Shown: piece by piece, positions 52,524 to 61,771 of the stretch
Layout: every line of letters starts with the position of its first letter
Numbering within the stretch: position 1 is the first letter of the stretch
DNA from: Trichomonas vaginalis G3
Taxonomy: Eukaryota > Parabasalia > Trichomonadida > Trichomonadidae
NCBI RefSeq assembly: GCF_026262505.1
Contig: NC_067205.1
Span: forward strand, 19,155,645 to 19,219,644
Reading direction: 5' to 3'
DNA: 64,000 bases
Translations under genes and position numbers: made by a program
The notes under the pieces: generated by a model
Seen by the model: the letters and a program-made list of their open reading frames with translations, nothing else
What the model was told of the DNA's origin: nothing
The model's database searches: none

Positions 52524-54044
52524 ATGTACGCCGCTCAGAATATAACGCCAACAGTTTTGGATGCCATGAACGGAAATGTTTCCGAATGGTATAACGAATG
52601 CGACAATGCCATTAGAAGGTCAGAAATAGTTCCTGGAACTTACGAATATACAACTGCTGTTTCTTATGGAAACGTAGGTGAGTTTGGAGAAGGTTCTTCA
52701 ACAACAGTAGATATTGCTTGCGACAGGTTTCATATAATTTCTATTGACAACTCATTCTTATACGTGGAACAAGACATTGAAATAAAACCTTCTGCCAAGT
52801 TGTCTGACAAGAAAGGTTGCAATGGAATTTTCTATGTCGGATACCAATATGCTCCAGAAGTTTTCATGGGATATAAGATATATTCTAACTCTGACTTAGT
52901 TCAAACAGTAACATGGGCAAACTATGAATGGTTCGCTTTGAGAAACTCAGTACAACCACAAGCTAGAGAACAAACAGACCAATATGCAACTATTGAGAAA
53001 ATAAGAAGACTTGACCCTAACGTTCCAGGAGTTTATGTTAACCTTTCTGGACAAACTGCAGCAGCAGTAACCAAAGTAAAACTGAAACTTAGAGTTCCTT
53101 TGTCATCTTTCCTCATCTTCAGGTTTTTAAGATACTTGCCAAACTGGGCAGGAAAAATTTCTATCGAACTTACTCCAAGCAAAAATAACTTAGTCATTGC
53201 ACCAACACAAGACCCATTCACTATTACAGACGTAGCTGGAACTGGTGGAGCCAAGTTCTGTGACTTTTGCAAAGACAAAGTTGACTTAGACTTTGGTTTC
53301 TCAAACTTCAACACTGAAGTAAACTATTATTTCAATGCTGCTGGAACTGCTTGGGACCCAGTTAAGTTCACATGCGAAAAATTTGAATGCAAGAGAATAG
53401 AAAGCAGACTTGCAGTCTATATGTTGGACCCAGATATTTCAAATGCTTTAGCTGCCAAATATATTGCAGTTCCACTTATGTTCCCTATACACCAAATATC
53501 TGTCAAAGACTTTGCAGGTGAAGTTGGAAACCAAAGTGCTGACCCAGGTGCAAGAACAGATATTGCTTTAACAACTGCAATGAAACATGCAGATACTATG
53601 TTTGTACTGTTCAGACGAACTATAAATGACTATTCTTGTTTCTACAACCCCGGTATTAAATATCATATAAACATAGATGGCAAATATTATCCAAGAGAAG
53701 AATATTCTACAGTTGAAGATATGAGGTCATACAACTTGACATTAGATGCTATGAACTTTAACAACAACTTCACAACAACCATTAACCCTGAAATGCAAAG
53801 TTCTATTATGCCATATGTGAAAGTATGGACTCATACAGGAAGTCAAAAAACTCAATATACAAATGGAGACCGTTCAAACTTTTGGCTTGGCATTCCATTT
53901 GCTGACTCAGAAGACTTTATGGGTGGTATTTCAACTGTTGGTACTGTACAAATACAATATACTGGTGACAGAGACGGTCCAGATGAATTGAAAGCAAAGA
54001 AGTTTACAAAACCAATAGCACTTTTCACGGAAGATGCTTTTTGA
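52524..54044 (+). CDS. element 2 major capsid protein (double-jelly-roll type)
   Basis: 506 residues starting MYAAQNITPTVLDAMNGNVS. Length, position and beta-rich pattern fit Polinton major capsid proteins: DRFHIISIDNSFLYVEQDIE, VKLKLRVPLSSFLIFRFLRY followed by LPNWAGKISIELT, and later TMFVLFRRTINDYSCFYNPG. The RVPLSSF region aligns by eye with the broken capsid gene of element 1. The frame appears whole. It lies after the structural block and before a convergent gene. Confidence 0.65.
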   Translation: MYAAQNITPTVLDAMNGNVSEWYNECDNAIRRSEIVPGTYEYTTAVSYGNVGEFGEGSSTTVDIACDRFHIISIDNSFLYVEQDIEIKPSAKLSDKKGCNGIFYVGYQYAPEVFMGYKIYSNSDLVQTVTWANYEWFALRNSVQPQAREQTDQYATIEKIRRLDPNVPGVYVNLSGQTAAAVTKVKLKLRVPLSSFLIFRFLRYLPNWAGKISIELTPSKNNLVIAPTQDPFTITDVAGTGGAKFCDFCKDKVDLDFGFSNFNTEVNYYFNAAGTAWDPVKFTCEKFECKRIESRLAVYMLDPDISNALAAKYIAVPLMFPIHQISVKDFAGEVGNQSADPGARTDIALTTAMKHADTMFVLFRRTINDYSCFYNPGIKYHINIDGKYYPREEYSTVEDMRSYNLTLDAMNFNNNFTTTINPEMQSSIMPYVKVWTHTGSQKTQYTNGDRSNFWLGIPFADSEDFMGGISTVGTVQIQYTGDRDGPDELKAKKFTKPIALFTEDAF

Positions 54045-54443
54045 AGATTCGTTCGATGAAACCTGCTGGGGCTCCTCAGATTGGCATAACGACAGCTTCC
54101 ATCGAGCAGATTTTGGCAGCAGGTCAGTAAGTTGTTCTTGAACTGACTTCTCTCCGTCAAATATTGACAGTACGCCAGTTTTGACATAATATTGTATTAT
54201 AAACTTTCCTTTAGAAATATCTGTAAGTTTTGTTGTTATATTTTTGTCTGCTTCAAGAACTTTCACCATTTCAGTTATACCAACTTTCTTTGCTTTATGA
54301 AAATATTTTGGTTCAGCAAAGACTGCTATTCTATAACATTTACCATTGTTTGTATAAAGAACTATTCTGTCAATGTATTTGTATTGTTTGTGTGTGTAAA
54401 CTTTGTTTTGCTTCAATTCGAAGAGATACTCAAATACGTCCAT
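53931..54443 (-). CDS. element 2 hypothetical protein, convergent with capsid gene
   Basis: 170 residues starting MDVFEYLFELKQNKVYTHKQ with VLYTNNGKCYRIAVF and KKVGITEMVKVLEADKN. Its 3' end overlaps the capsid gene's 3' end by 114 bases, so the last 38 residues may not be part of the original protein. It diverges from the next gene, 18 bases away. No family was recognised. Confidence 0.5.
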   Translation of the reverse strand: MDVFEYLFELKQNKVYTHKQYKYIDRIVLYTNNGKCYRIAVFAEPKYFHKAKKVGITEMVKVLEADKNITTKLTDISKGKFIIQYYVKTGVLSIFDGEKSVQEQLTDLLPKSARWKLSLCQSEEPQQVSSNESSKSIFREKCYWFCKLLCFQFIWTVSVTSILYLYSTNS

Positions 54444-54461
54444 CTTTTTATTCTAAGTAAA

Positions 54462-55040
54462 ATGTCATTTCCGAAAAATAGAAGCGTAAGTGTTTCAAAA
54501 GGTTTAATGGCGGTAGCAGATGTGAAGTTAAATTCACCAACTCAAACAAACAGTCAAAGTGTTATTGTCAATGTCAAAGAAAGAGATGTTGAAGTGGGGA
54601 AACCATACGAAGACCAAGATGGTATAACAATAGTTCCTGTAAAAGAACCAACATACCCTGAAGTTAGCAGAGACTTAAGTTCTGTTGCAGATATTCGAAA
54701 TGACTACCAACAACTGAAAAACAAACTTCAAACTCAGGAGAAGATTTGTCAAGCTTTAGGTATAATGTTAAACTTGGTCGAACACAACCCTGTAAAAGTG
54801 AACTCATATGTCATTGCACCTCATGAAGTTTTGAAAGAACTATTGAAACTTTTGACAGAGGCAGACGATATAAACATCAAAGAAATAGAACCCGACATTA
54901 GTTGCTGTGGTGTTTCATATAATGTCATTGACAAGATATACGTTATGAAAGGAGGTGAAACGTTGAACTTAAAGTATAGTTTCCCAGACGTTATAAAAAT
55001 ATTTGACGACCACAACATTTCATTAAAATTTATTTGCTAA
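54462..55040 (+). CDS. element 2 structural protein homologous to element 1 gene 28,113-28,857
   Basis: 192 residues from ATG 54,462 (MSFPKNRSVSVSKGLMAV). A frame extension upstream exists but overlaps the divergent gene, so this ATG is preferred; TTATTCTAAGTAAA precedes it. IAPHEVLKELLKLL, DISCCGVSYNVID and LKYSFPDVIKIF match the element 1 protein, including the paired cysteines. Function unknown, probably capsid-associated. Confidence 0.6.
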   Translation: MSFPKNRSVSVSKGLMAVADVKLNSPTQTNSQSVIVNVKERDVEVGKPYEDQDGITIVPVKEPTYPEVSRDLSSVADIRNDYQQLKNKLQTQEKICQALGIMLNLVEHNPVKVNSYVIAPHEVLKELLKLLTEADDINIKEIEPDISCCGVSYNVIDKIYVMKGGETLNLKYSFPDVIKIFDDHNISLKFIC

Positions 55041-55760
55041 GTAAATGGCAGAAGACACAATGGTTTATACTATTACGACTAAAAACCCTGAGTCATATAA
55101 TTCTATAACAACAAACTTACAAAGTCCTCAAGGACGATATTGTAAACTAACTTTAAACACAATGACGACTAAAGCTTGTTTTGCTCTTTTGACACCAGAA
55201 GATTTTATTGTTGTGAATGGTAAAAAATACTCCTTTGAAGATACTTACTCAGATATACCACCAACAGGTTTTGTTGACTTATTTAATACTTTAAGGACGA
55301 GTGTAACATGTGCTGCAACTAGAGCAGGTTTCATTATGTTTGGATGTCCGACTGAGTTTACTATAAACAATATGAGCTATAATACAAAACTTATATCTGG
55401 TTTTTACTACCAACAGTTTCCTATAACAGGAAAAGGTGTCATACAAGGAATGTCTGTTCCATTGACTTTAAGTACACCTATTTTATATATTGTTTCAAAC
55501 TTAGGTTCAAAGTGTTATTCGAATGTCGACAGAAACTACTATGACCAAAAGATACTTATGCGTATAAACAACACTTTCTCTGCTGGTTTGCCTATTGTAG
55601 AGATGCGAGTTTCCGAATTTTTTTAGCCCTGGGATGTCATAACCGCTGCGGTTTTGTAAAATTTGGGATAAATTTTGACAATCCATTTTTTGTGGGATGT
55701 ACGTTTATATCAATTTGCTCGGCGTTTGCCGAGCTATTGTACAATCCTACTCGAATTCAT

Positions 55761-56123
55761 TACGCAGCCCTGGTCACTCAAAGGCCAGGGCATACAATTA
55801 CAAAATAGTAGAGTGAGACTCTTCTAATTTCTTCCAATCACAAGGAAGATCTTAGAAGAGCCTCACTCTACTCGAACACATTACGCAGCCCTGGTCACTC
55901 AAAGGCCAGGGCATACAATTACAAAATAGTAGAGTGAGACTCTTCTAATTTCTTCCAATCACAAGGAAGATCTTAGAAGAGCCTCACTCTACTCGAACAC
56001 ATTACGCAGCCCTGGTCACTCAAAGGCCAGGGCATACAATTACAAAATAGTAGAGTGAGACTCTTCTAATTTCTTCCAATCACAAGGAAGATCTTAGAAG
56101 AGCCTCACTCTACTCGAACACAT
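55761..56123. repeat. three tandem copies of a 121-base double-hairpin unit
   Basis: Units start at 55,761, 55,882 and 56,003 and are almost identical. Each contains GCCCTGG...CCAGGGC and a longer hairpin in which TAGAGTGAG-ACTCTTCTAA faces TTAGAAGAG-CCTCACTCTA around CTTCC/GGAAG. A fourth, diverged unit begins at 56,124 with hairpin CCTGCTCAacaaTGAGCAGG. Confidence 0.95.
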
Positions 56124-56159
56124 TACGCAGCTCCTGCTCAACAATGAGCAGGTCTTACC

Positions 56160-56450
56160 ACTTTGAGAGGCTTTCGTTCGAGTTCTGATGCAGATCCCAA
56201 CGCGAGCGAGAGTCTCTCAAGCAAGCTTCTAATTCGTAGCTAGAGTTTCACTCTTATGAACTGGCAGCCAATTTGAGAGACTTTCGCTCGAGATCTAATG
56301 AAAAATCAGAACTCGGCCAAAAATTGCCCAAACAGGTTGTAATTCGTAGCTATAGTATTGATCGTATGGATGTGTTGCCAATATGAGAGACTTTCGCTCG
56401 ATGTCTGATATTGCATCAGACATCGAGCGAAAGTCACTCAAAACAGCTTA
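56160..56450. repeat. diverged repeats with long palindromes
   Basis: Three related units containing GAGAG(G/A)CTTTCG(T/C)TCGA at about 56,164, 56,276 and 56,384. The last is a near-perfect foldback: GACTTTCGCTCGATGTCTGA at about 56,390 faces its inverted copy TCAGACATCGAGCGAAAGTC, a stem of about 20 pairs with a short loop. Confidence 0.85.
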
Positions 56451-57338
56451 GACATGTCTATTTTGACGGCATTAAATGATTTCATAGGAAATGTCTCAGT
56501 TGTTAATTAAGTTCACGTGAGCTTTTATGAATGAAAATAAGTAAAAAAAAAGAATTTTCTCAAAAAAAATTGTGTACACATTGAAATTTTTATCTATAAA
56601 TTTAGATATGTCATCAATAATATAATATAATTTTAAATTCGTGGAGTACACTTGGGATAATTGAATATGGGCTACCCCATCCCAACCTCTCAAACTTCCT
56701 CTGAATTTGGACAAGGTATCCCAATCCCAAAGACCTATCTGAATAAAATGAAATAAGTATATTATATATATTATTTATTTGCTAATAATGAGCATAAATC
56801 GCTAAAATTATGAAGAAATTAAAAATTAAAAATTAAAATTAAAAAAATGTTGATTTAATGAGAGAATATTGTATAAAAATAGAATTATTAGCTAAAATAC
56901 GTATTAATTTTATGATATTTCAATCACATTAACGAAAATCGCCCATTTTTAATTCAAATGGGCGGGAAAAAAATAAAATTCCAAAAAAAAATTGAATTGG
57001 GGAAACGATAGGGGACGGGATATGAGAAACCCCATATGTTTGGGAATTTTTCGCATCACTACCTATTGTTCATTCGAATGCAGAGTTTTCAGCTTTAGTA
57101 AACTCAAACACTTTAGCAAACATAAACTTAACCTTAGTTGACGCAAACTTTGTTCCTGTAAAACTTTTATGTCCTATGTATTTGTCAATGACGGCAGAAA
57201 GTTTCGAATTGGAAGATGCAACTGGTGAAAGTATTGTATTACAAGAACAACTTCAACAACAAATAGCTCAAGAACAACAAATGCAACAAATAGCTCAAGA
57301 ACAAAAAATGCAACAAATGCAACAACAAAGTCAAGAAT

Positions 57339-57369
57339 AAAAAAAAATATTTTTTTTATTTTTATAAAA
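57339..57369 (+). promoter_or_regulatory. A-run/T-run motif before helicase gene
   Basis: AAAAAAATATTTTTTTTATT lies about 10 bases upstream of ATG 57,370. The same AAAAATATTTTTTTTAT core precedes genes starting at 58,643 and 61,771. Confidence 0.5.
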
Positions 57370-58605
57370 ATGTACAGAATAGATGTTTCAGATTTTTATG
57401 ACTTCCAAGCGTTCAGAAATATGTGTCCATTTCGAGACTATAACAAAGCAGTCGAGAATTTGAAACGTTTAGTCATTTATGTCGACTCTGCCCCAGAATG
57501 TTATGTTATGAAAGAATGGGATGTAGTCTTTAACAAACCAAGAGCAACAATAGTTTCAGAACAAGAATGTAAACAGAAACTTAAGAAAATAAAAGTCGTA
57601 CAAGTTGGCATGAAGATGTTAGATGCTTGGGATATCTTATTGTCAAAACTTGAAGATTTTTCAGTTCGAGGTATAAAGTTCTATACACCTTCTCCAAACT
57701 TCTATTCTATCTTCACTGGATATAAATACGAACAAGTAGAATGGAAAGAAAATATTATAGAAGCTTGGTTAGACCATGTCAAAGAAATTATATGCAATGG
57801 AAACGAAAGAGTCTATGAGTATATCTTATGTTGGTTTGCAAACATCTTACAACATCCAAGTGCTAAGAATGAAACTGCTCTCATTATAATTGGAAAACAA
57901 GGAACAGGTAAGAACACATTCTTTACAGATATTTTGTGCAAACTGTTAGAAGGTTATTCGAATCCGAATATGACAAACTTAGAAAACATCTGCGGTAAAT
58001 TTAACTCTTCAATAGAGAATATGAAACTTATAGTATGTAACGAACTTCAAAGTATAGATACAACAAAAGTTTTGAACTCAGATGCTTTGAAGAGTCTTAT
58101 AACAGACAAAGTTGGAGTTGTTGAAAGAAAATATAAAGACCAAAGAGTTTGTGAAAATGTTGCAAACTTCGTTATGGTTTCAAACAATGCTGTTCCGATG
58201 AAGTTAGAAAGTTCTGACAGAAGATATGTAGTTGTCAGAACGTCAGATTCTCATATGCAAGATACAGAATATTTTGACGACTTAGCAGAAACTTTGACAT
58301 CTGACTTTTACAACCACTTGTTCTCATATTTCATGACATTAGATATTTCTAAGTTCAATCCAAGACAAATTCCACATACCGAAGAGAGACAAACATTGTT
58401 AGAAGCAAACAAGAGTGTATATGAACTGTTCATAGATGAAACTGACTTTGAGTGTTTAGATGAAAGGTCATTGTACGATTCGTATAAACAATATTGTCAA
58501 GAATATGGTTATATGACAGCGTCTAAACGAACATTCTTGGCAAATGTCAAAAGTCTTTTAGACGTACAGAATGGTGTATATACAAAGAAAAATTTTTCTG
58601 AGTAA
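57370..58605 (+). CDS. element 2 superfamily 3 helicase
   Basis: 411 residues. SF3 helicase motifs: Walker A GKQGTGKNTF, Walker B-type MKLIVCNELQ, motif C-like VANFVMVSNN and DRRYVVVRT. AWDILLSKLEDF followed by SVRGIKFY parallels AWDVLLNQLSSL and TVKGVCF in element 1. Unlike element 1, no primase-like part precedes it, so priming must come from another protein or the polymerase. It is whole, and likely drives element replication in the nucleus. Confidence 0.8.
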   Translation: MYRIDVSDFYDFQAFRNMCPFRDYNKAVENLKRLVIYVDSAPECYVMKEWDVVFNKPRATIVSEQECKQKLKKIKVVQVGMKMLDAWDILLSKLEDFSVRGIKFYTPSPNFYSIFTGYKYEQVEWKENIIEAWLDHVKEIICNGNERVYEYILCWFANILQHPSAKNETALIIIGKQGTGKNTFFTDILCKLLEGYSNPNMTNLENICGKFNSSIENMKLIVCNELQSIDTTKVLNSDALKSLITDKVGVVERKYKDQRVCENVANFVMVSNNAVPMKLESSDRRYVVVRTSDSHMQDTEYFDDLAETLTSDFYNHLFSYFMTLDISKFNPRQIPHTEERQTLLEANKSVYELFIDETDFECLDERSLYDSYKQYCQEYGYMTASKRTFLANVKSLLDVQNGVYTKKNFSE

Positions 58606-58642
58606 ATTTAAAAAAAAATATTTTTTTTATCCGATAGAAAAG
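58606..58642 (+). promoter_or_regulatory. A-run/T-run promoter-like motif
   Basis: AAAAAAATATTTTTTTTATC followed by CG precedes ATG 58,643. The identical core including the CCG is found before the KilA-N gene start at 61,771 on the other strand. Confidence 0.5.
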
Positions 58643-59062
58643 ATGACAAAATTCATCTCAGTAAACAAGTACATGTCAGGACTTAAAGAAGAACTAGACC
58701 CATTCACATATTTGAATGTTTACTTCTACCATTTTGAAAAGTCTTCATTCAGCAAAGTTTGGAACATCGAACCAGTTAAGTTTGCTATTGTGACTAAAAA
58801 TGGTGCGAAATTTGAAGACTTAGACATAGAAGGTTTGTTAGCAGTCAAAGAAAGTTTTGACAGAAGGTTCTCAAAACTCGAAGAAGGTAAAGCATACAAA
58901 CTTGTTATACCTTATGAACCAAAGAAAGCAGACGACTATGAATATTATGAGTCTAAAGTTGTAGAAGTTCAAGGTAAATTGGGTAAAAAGATTTTAGAGT
59001 CTAAGCCAGTGTTTGCTCCTAAAGAGGAAGAGAACATTGACATTGACCCAGAAATGTTCTAA
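58643..59062 (+). CDS. element 2 accessory protein, homologue of element 1 gene 23,149-23,628
   Basis: 139 residues from ATG 58,643 (MTKFISVNKYMSGLKEELDP). It shares KF(I/V)(S/T)VN, the (D/N)VYF segment and I(E/K)P(V/I)(K/A)FA with the element 1 protein. An upstream in-frame extension overlaps the helicase gene and is not preferred, because the promoter-like motif lies between. The function is unknown; it sits between helicase and ATPase genes. Confidence 0.65.
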   Translation: MTKFISVNKYMSGLKEELDPFTYLNVYFYHFEKSSFSKVWNIEPVKFAIVTKNGAKFEDLDIEGLLAVKESFDRRFSKLEEGKAYKLVIPYEPKKADDYEYYESKVVEVQGKLGKKILESKPVFAPKEEENIDIDPEMF

Positions 59063-59078
59063 AAATAAAATTTTATTT

Positions 59079-59531
59079 TTACATGTCATATCTCCCCTTC
59101 TCTGGAACTGGCTCTGGTTCTTTCTTCTCTTCTTCTACTTTCTTTTCTTTCTTTTCTCTCTTCTTCTTTTCTGGTGGAGTTATGTCAAATTTCTCAGAAC
59201 CATATTTTTGTAAAAGTTCTTTGTCCTTTAATAGCTCTTCTATTCTGTTTTCTATTTCATCTTCAAGAACAGTGCATGTGTCTTCTTTGCATTCTAAGAA
59301 GTTTTGTTGGACTTCATCTCTCCAAGAGGCGTCATCTCTGTCAACAAGTCTGTCATTGACAAATTTTAAGACTTCTCTGCTTAATGTTTTATGGTTCTTG
59401 TCATATTCCCAGAAACAGAACTTTAGAACAAATTCACCTTTCTTGTTTACACTATGTAAGATTTTATGGTCGACAGATGTTTTGCTGTCGAAAAGCTTGT
59501 CTCGAATATAGATGGCGAAATCGCTAGACAT
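59079..59531 (-). CDS. element 2 charged hypothetical protein
   Basis: 150 residues from ATG 59,531 (MSSDFAIYIRDKLFDSKTSV). The C-terminal 45 residues are a K/E/P-rich tail (KKKREKKEKKVEEEKKEPEP). It diverges from the ATPase gene, whose ATG is 36 bases away, so they probably share a promoter region. No family was recognised. Its place matches the small minus-strand gene 23,625-24,005 in element 1. Confidence 0.6.
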   Translation of the reverse strand: MSSDFAIYIRDKLFDSKTSVDHKILHSVNKKGEFVLKFCFWEYDKNHKTLSREVLKFVNDRLVDRDDASWRDEVQQNFLECKEDTCTVLEDEIENRIEELLKDKELLQKYGSEKFDITPPEKKKREKKEKKVEEEKKEPEPVPEKGRYDM

Positions 59532-59567
59532 TTTCAAAAAGATAAAAATTTTAATTTTTCTAAAAAT

Positions 59568-60442
59568 ATGTTAGAAAAAAAGTTTGCTGACATTGACAAA
59601 AAATTTGAGAATGTTTTAAATAAGAACAAGAGGAAGTTGGAAAATGCTCAGATAAAACCCATACATGACAAGTTCTTATTTGCTCAGAATGGTATAACAG
59701 GTCTAATTGCACCACCTGGGTCGGGTAAGACTTTCACTTATCTTAAAATGGCTGCACAACAACAAGAACTAGATGAGAAGAACCCATTCTATGAGTTAGT
59801 AGTCATTTGTAGTACTTCTGGTCAATTTGACCAAACCGTCAATTCGTTCAAAGATATTATAAAGAAGTCTAAGTTAGTATGTATAAAAGACTCTGAGTTG
59901 TTAGATTGGATAAAGAAGTACCAAAGAAGAGTTTTGAAGTACAATGCTATAAATGAGTATATAAATTCTAAGTTTAAAGACCCAAATGAGGAAATGCAGA
60001 GAATATTAGAGAAGAAACACTTCAGAAACAAACAGAAAGAGATAGAATACATTTCGAAGAAATTGCAATCTTACGATTGGAAAACGTACCCTCACAGATG
60101 TCTTCTTATCTTAGATGATTTCGCCTCTCATCCTTTGTTAAGAACAGAGAACAAGATATGTGTCGAATTCTTAAGAAGCTCAGACACTTTAACATCTCAG
60201 TTGTCATTTGTGTACAGACAGCCAAGAGTTTAAGTAAGGATGTAAAGAGAATACTTACTGACATTGTACTTTTCCCCGGATTGTCCGAAGACGATTTCAT
60301 GGAACTTATGAAAGAGTCCATGGCAGGTAAGTTTGACAGACATGAACTATGGGAGAGGTACAAAGTCATACAAGACCCTCATACTTCTTTCAGAATTCAT
60401 ATCTACGCAAACAAAGTTCAAATTGTAAAAAGTCAAGCGTAA
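59568..60442 (+). pseudogene. element 2 genome-packaging ATPase (A32/FtsK-HerA type)
   Basis: Walker A IAPPGSGKTF, a long helical middle, Walker B RCLLILDDFASHP and a following HFNISVVICVQTAKSL segment identify a packaging ATPase of the Polinton/poxvirus A32 type. The ATG at 59,568 (MLEKKFADIDKKFENVL) is chosen because it follows an A/T-rich leader. It appears to have one break; otherwise it is well preserved. Confidence 0.75.
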
Positions 60443-60539
60443 AAATGTAAGTGTTTGGTCTTAGTCTGTTGTGGTGCTGGGGCTGTCGGTTCTTCTGGCT
60501 TTGGAATGGACTCGGTTGGTGGTACGTCGGACATTCGTT

Positions 60540-60865
60540 TGTGTCCTGTCGGAAGGAAGAACTTTTCCAGTTGTCGGGAAATTTTTTTCTGTCGGATGGA
60601 AGAACTTTTCCAGTTGTCGGGAAATTTTTTTCTGTCGGAAGGAAAAACTTTTTCTGTCGGAAGGAAAAATTTTTTCTGTCGTTCGACCAAAAAGTTCTCA
60701 ATTTTCGAAAATTTGAATGGTTTACGGACGAACAACAGGAAATTTTTTTCCTGTCTGAAGGAAATTTTTTTCCTGTCTGAAGGAAATTTTTTCCCTGTTG
60801 GAAGGAAGAACTTGGAATGTCGGATGGAAGAACTTGGAATGTCGGATGGAAGGACTCGGAATGCC
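60540..60865. repeat. CTGTCGGAAGGAA-type degenerate repeats
   Basis: A G-rich/T-rich stretch of about 320 bases made from variants of CTGTCGGAAGGAA, GAACTTTTCCAGTTGTCGGG and AATTTTTTTC. It lies between the ATPase and KilA-N genes. A short minus-strand frame (60,433-60,534, MSDVPPTESIPKPEEPTAP) at its edge may be a tiny gene; the repeat itself translates to nothing convincing. Confidence 0.75.
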
Positions 60866-60943
60866 AGAAGGATTTGACAAGACAATTTACCTTATAGAGC
60901 TACCTGAGCCATCTGAAGTCAAGCGTAAAAATAAATGGTTCAT

Positions 60944-61771
60944 CTACTCTGCTTGTTTGAAGTTGTCAAAATACTCTGTTATTTTTTCTTTCAGTAGCGG
61001 TAAGTCTTCTTTGAAGGTAAGTATTGTACAACCTTTAATATCATAGTGTGTTTGAGGTAACGTATCTTGAACTATTTGTTTCACATCTTCATTCGGTGTC
61101 ATTGAAATCGGTAAGTTTTCGCGATAGAACCAATTTCTGTCAGATTTGTAAATCTTAGCAAGGTCGTAAAAGCTTTTGTTGTTTCTTCTGACTAAATGCA
61201 ACATAACCATATCTCTGTCTTCTTCATTTTCCATCTCTTCAGTATAAATCATATACTTATAGTTCTTTTCCTTTCCTTTTGGTACCGAACGTGGTATTCT
61301 TTTCTGAATGTTTTTGTCTTTTGCTTCAATGACTTCATCTTTTGCATGAAGTTTCTTTTCCATCTCTTCACGTTCTTGTCTATGAATTTCATCTAACATC
61401 ATGAAAATATAACAAGCGTAACGAGGTGAAGCCCACATTGCAACAGCATTTACAAGAAGTCTATGTACATAATATCCTCTCAAACCGTTTGGCAATTTTT
61501 CACGATTTTCGTACGGAATCTCGACCCTCGGTTTTCCGAGGGTCGCAAACATATGAGGAAATTCTTCTAAAAGTTCTTTTGTCTGTTGGTTTTCAAACCA
61601 ATGATATGCTTGCTTTGTAGAACGAAGAGCATTCAAAATACTTTGCATTTGGTACATATCGTCTTTGACCGAACGAATGAGACGGAGTTGTTTGTTAAAC
61701 TGTATGTACTCGTATTCTTCATTTATAGCTTCATGAACGATAGCAGTTGTTGTGTTCTCTGATGTTGACAT
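60944..61771 (-). CDS. element 2 KilA-N domain protein
   Basis: 275 residues. A KilA-N DNA-binding domain occupies about 45-135: LRSTKQAYHWFENQQTKEL, then GLRGYYVHRLLVNAVAMWAS and PRYACYIFMMLDEI. A charged coiled linker follows, then a C-terminal domain (KYMIYTEEMENEEDRDMVML, HLVRRNNKSFYDLAKIY) like those found after KilA-N in large DNA viruses. KilA-N proteins are common regulators in phages, giant viruses and trichomonad Polintons. The promoter-like motif AAATAAAGTTAGTTTTT plus A/T runs precedes the ATG. Confidence 0.8.
   Translation of the reverse strand: MSTSENTTTAIVHEAINEEYEYIQFNKQLRLIRSVKDDMYQMQSILNALRSTKQAYHWFENQQTKELLEEFPHMFATLGKPRVEIPYENREKLPNGLRGYYVHRLLVNAVAMWASPRYACYIFMMLDEIHRQEREEMEKKLHAKDEVIEAKDKNIQKRIPRSVPKGKEKNYKYMIYTEEMENEEDRDMVMLHLVRRNNKSFYDLAKIYKSDRNWFYRENLPISMTPNEDVKQIVQDTLPQTHYDIKGCTILTFKEDLPLLKEKITEYFDNFKQAE

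Larger units (their letters stand above)
55598..57061. mobile_element. hAT-like non-autonomous DNA transposon inserted in element 2
   Basis: The ends are TAGAGATGCGA (left) and the inverted TAGTGATGCGA (right). They are flanked by the direct repeat CCTATTG (7 bases; CCTATTGT if one terminal base is shared, i.e. 8) at 55,591 and 57,062. TAG(A/T)GATG-type ends with about 8-base duplications are typical of hAT elements. There is no transposase frame, so it is non-autonomous. Inside are three 121-base hairpin repeats and three diverged longer palindromes. The near-perfect duplication indicates insertion after element 2 arrived. Confidence 0.75.
55045..57340 (+). pseudogene. element 2 minor-capsid-like gene split by a transposon insertion
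   Basis: The first part (from 55,045, MAEDTMVYTITTKNPESYNS) is beta-rich with LLTPEDFIVVNGKKYSFED and CAATRAGFIMFGCPTEFTIN, compatible with a penton or minor capsid jelly roll. Coding-like sequence of the same style, ending in a glutamine-rich tail (QEQLQQQIAQEQQM), is found on the far side of the insertion at 55,598-57,061. The insertion is described separately. Confidence 0.6.

Noticed and set aside
60433-60885. 150-codon minus-strand frame across the G-rich repeat
   Set aside because: Most of it is the translated repeat; only the last about 33 residues look possibly coded and they are too short to call alone.
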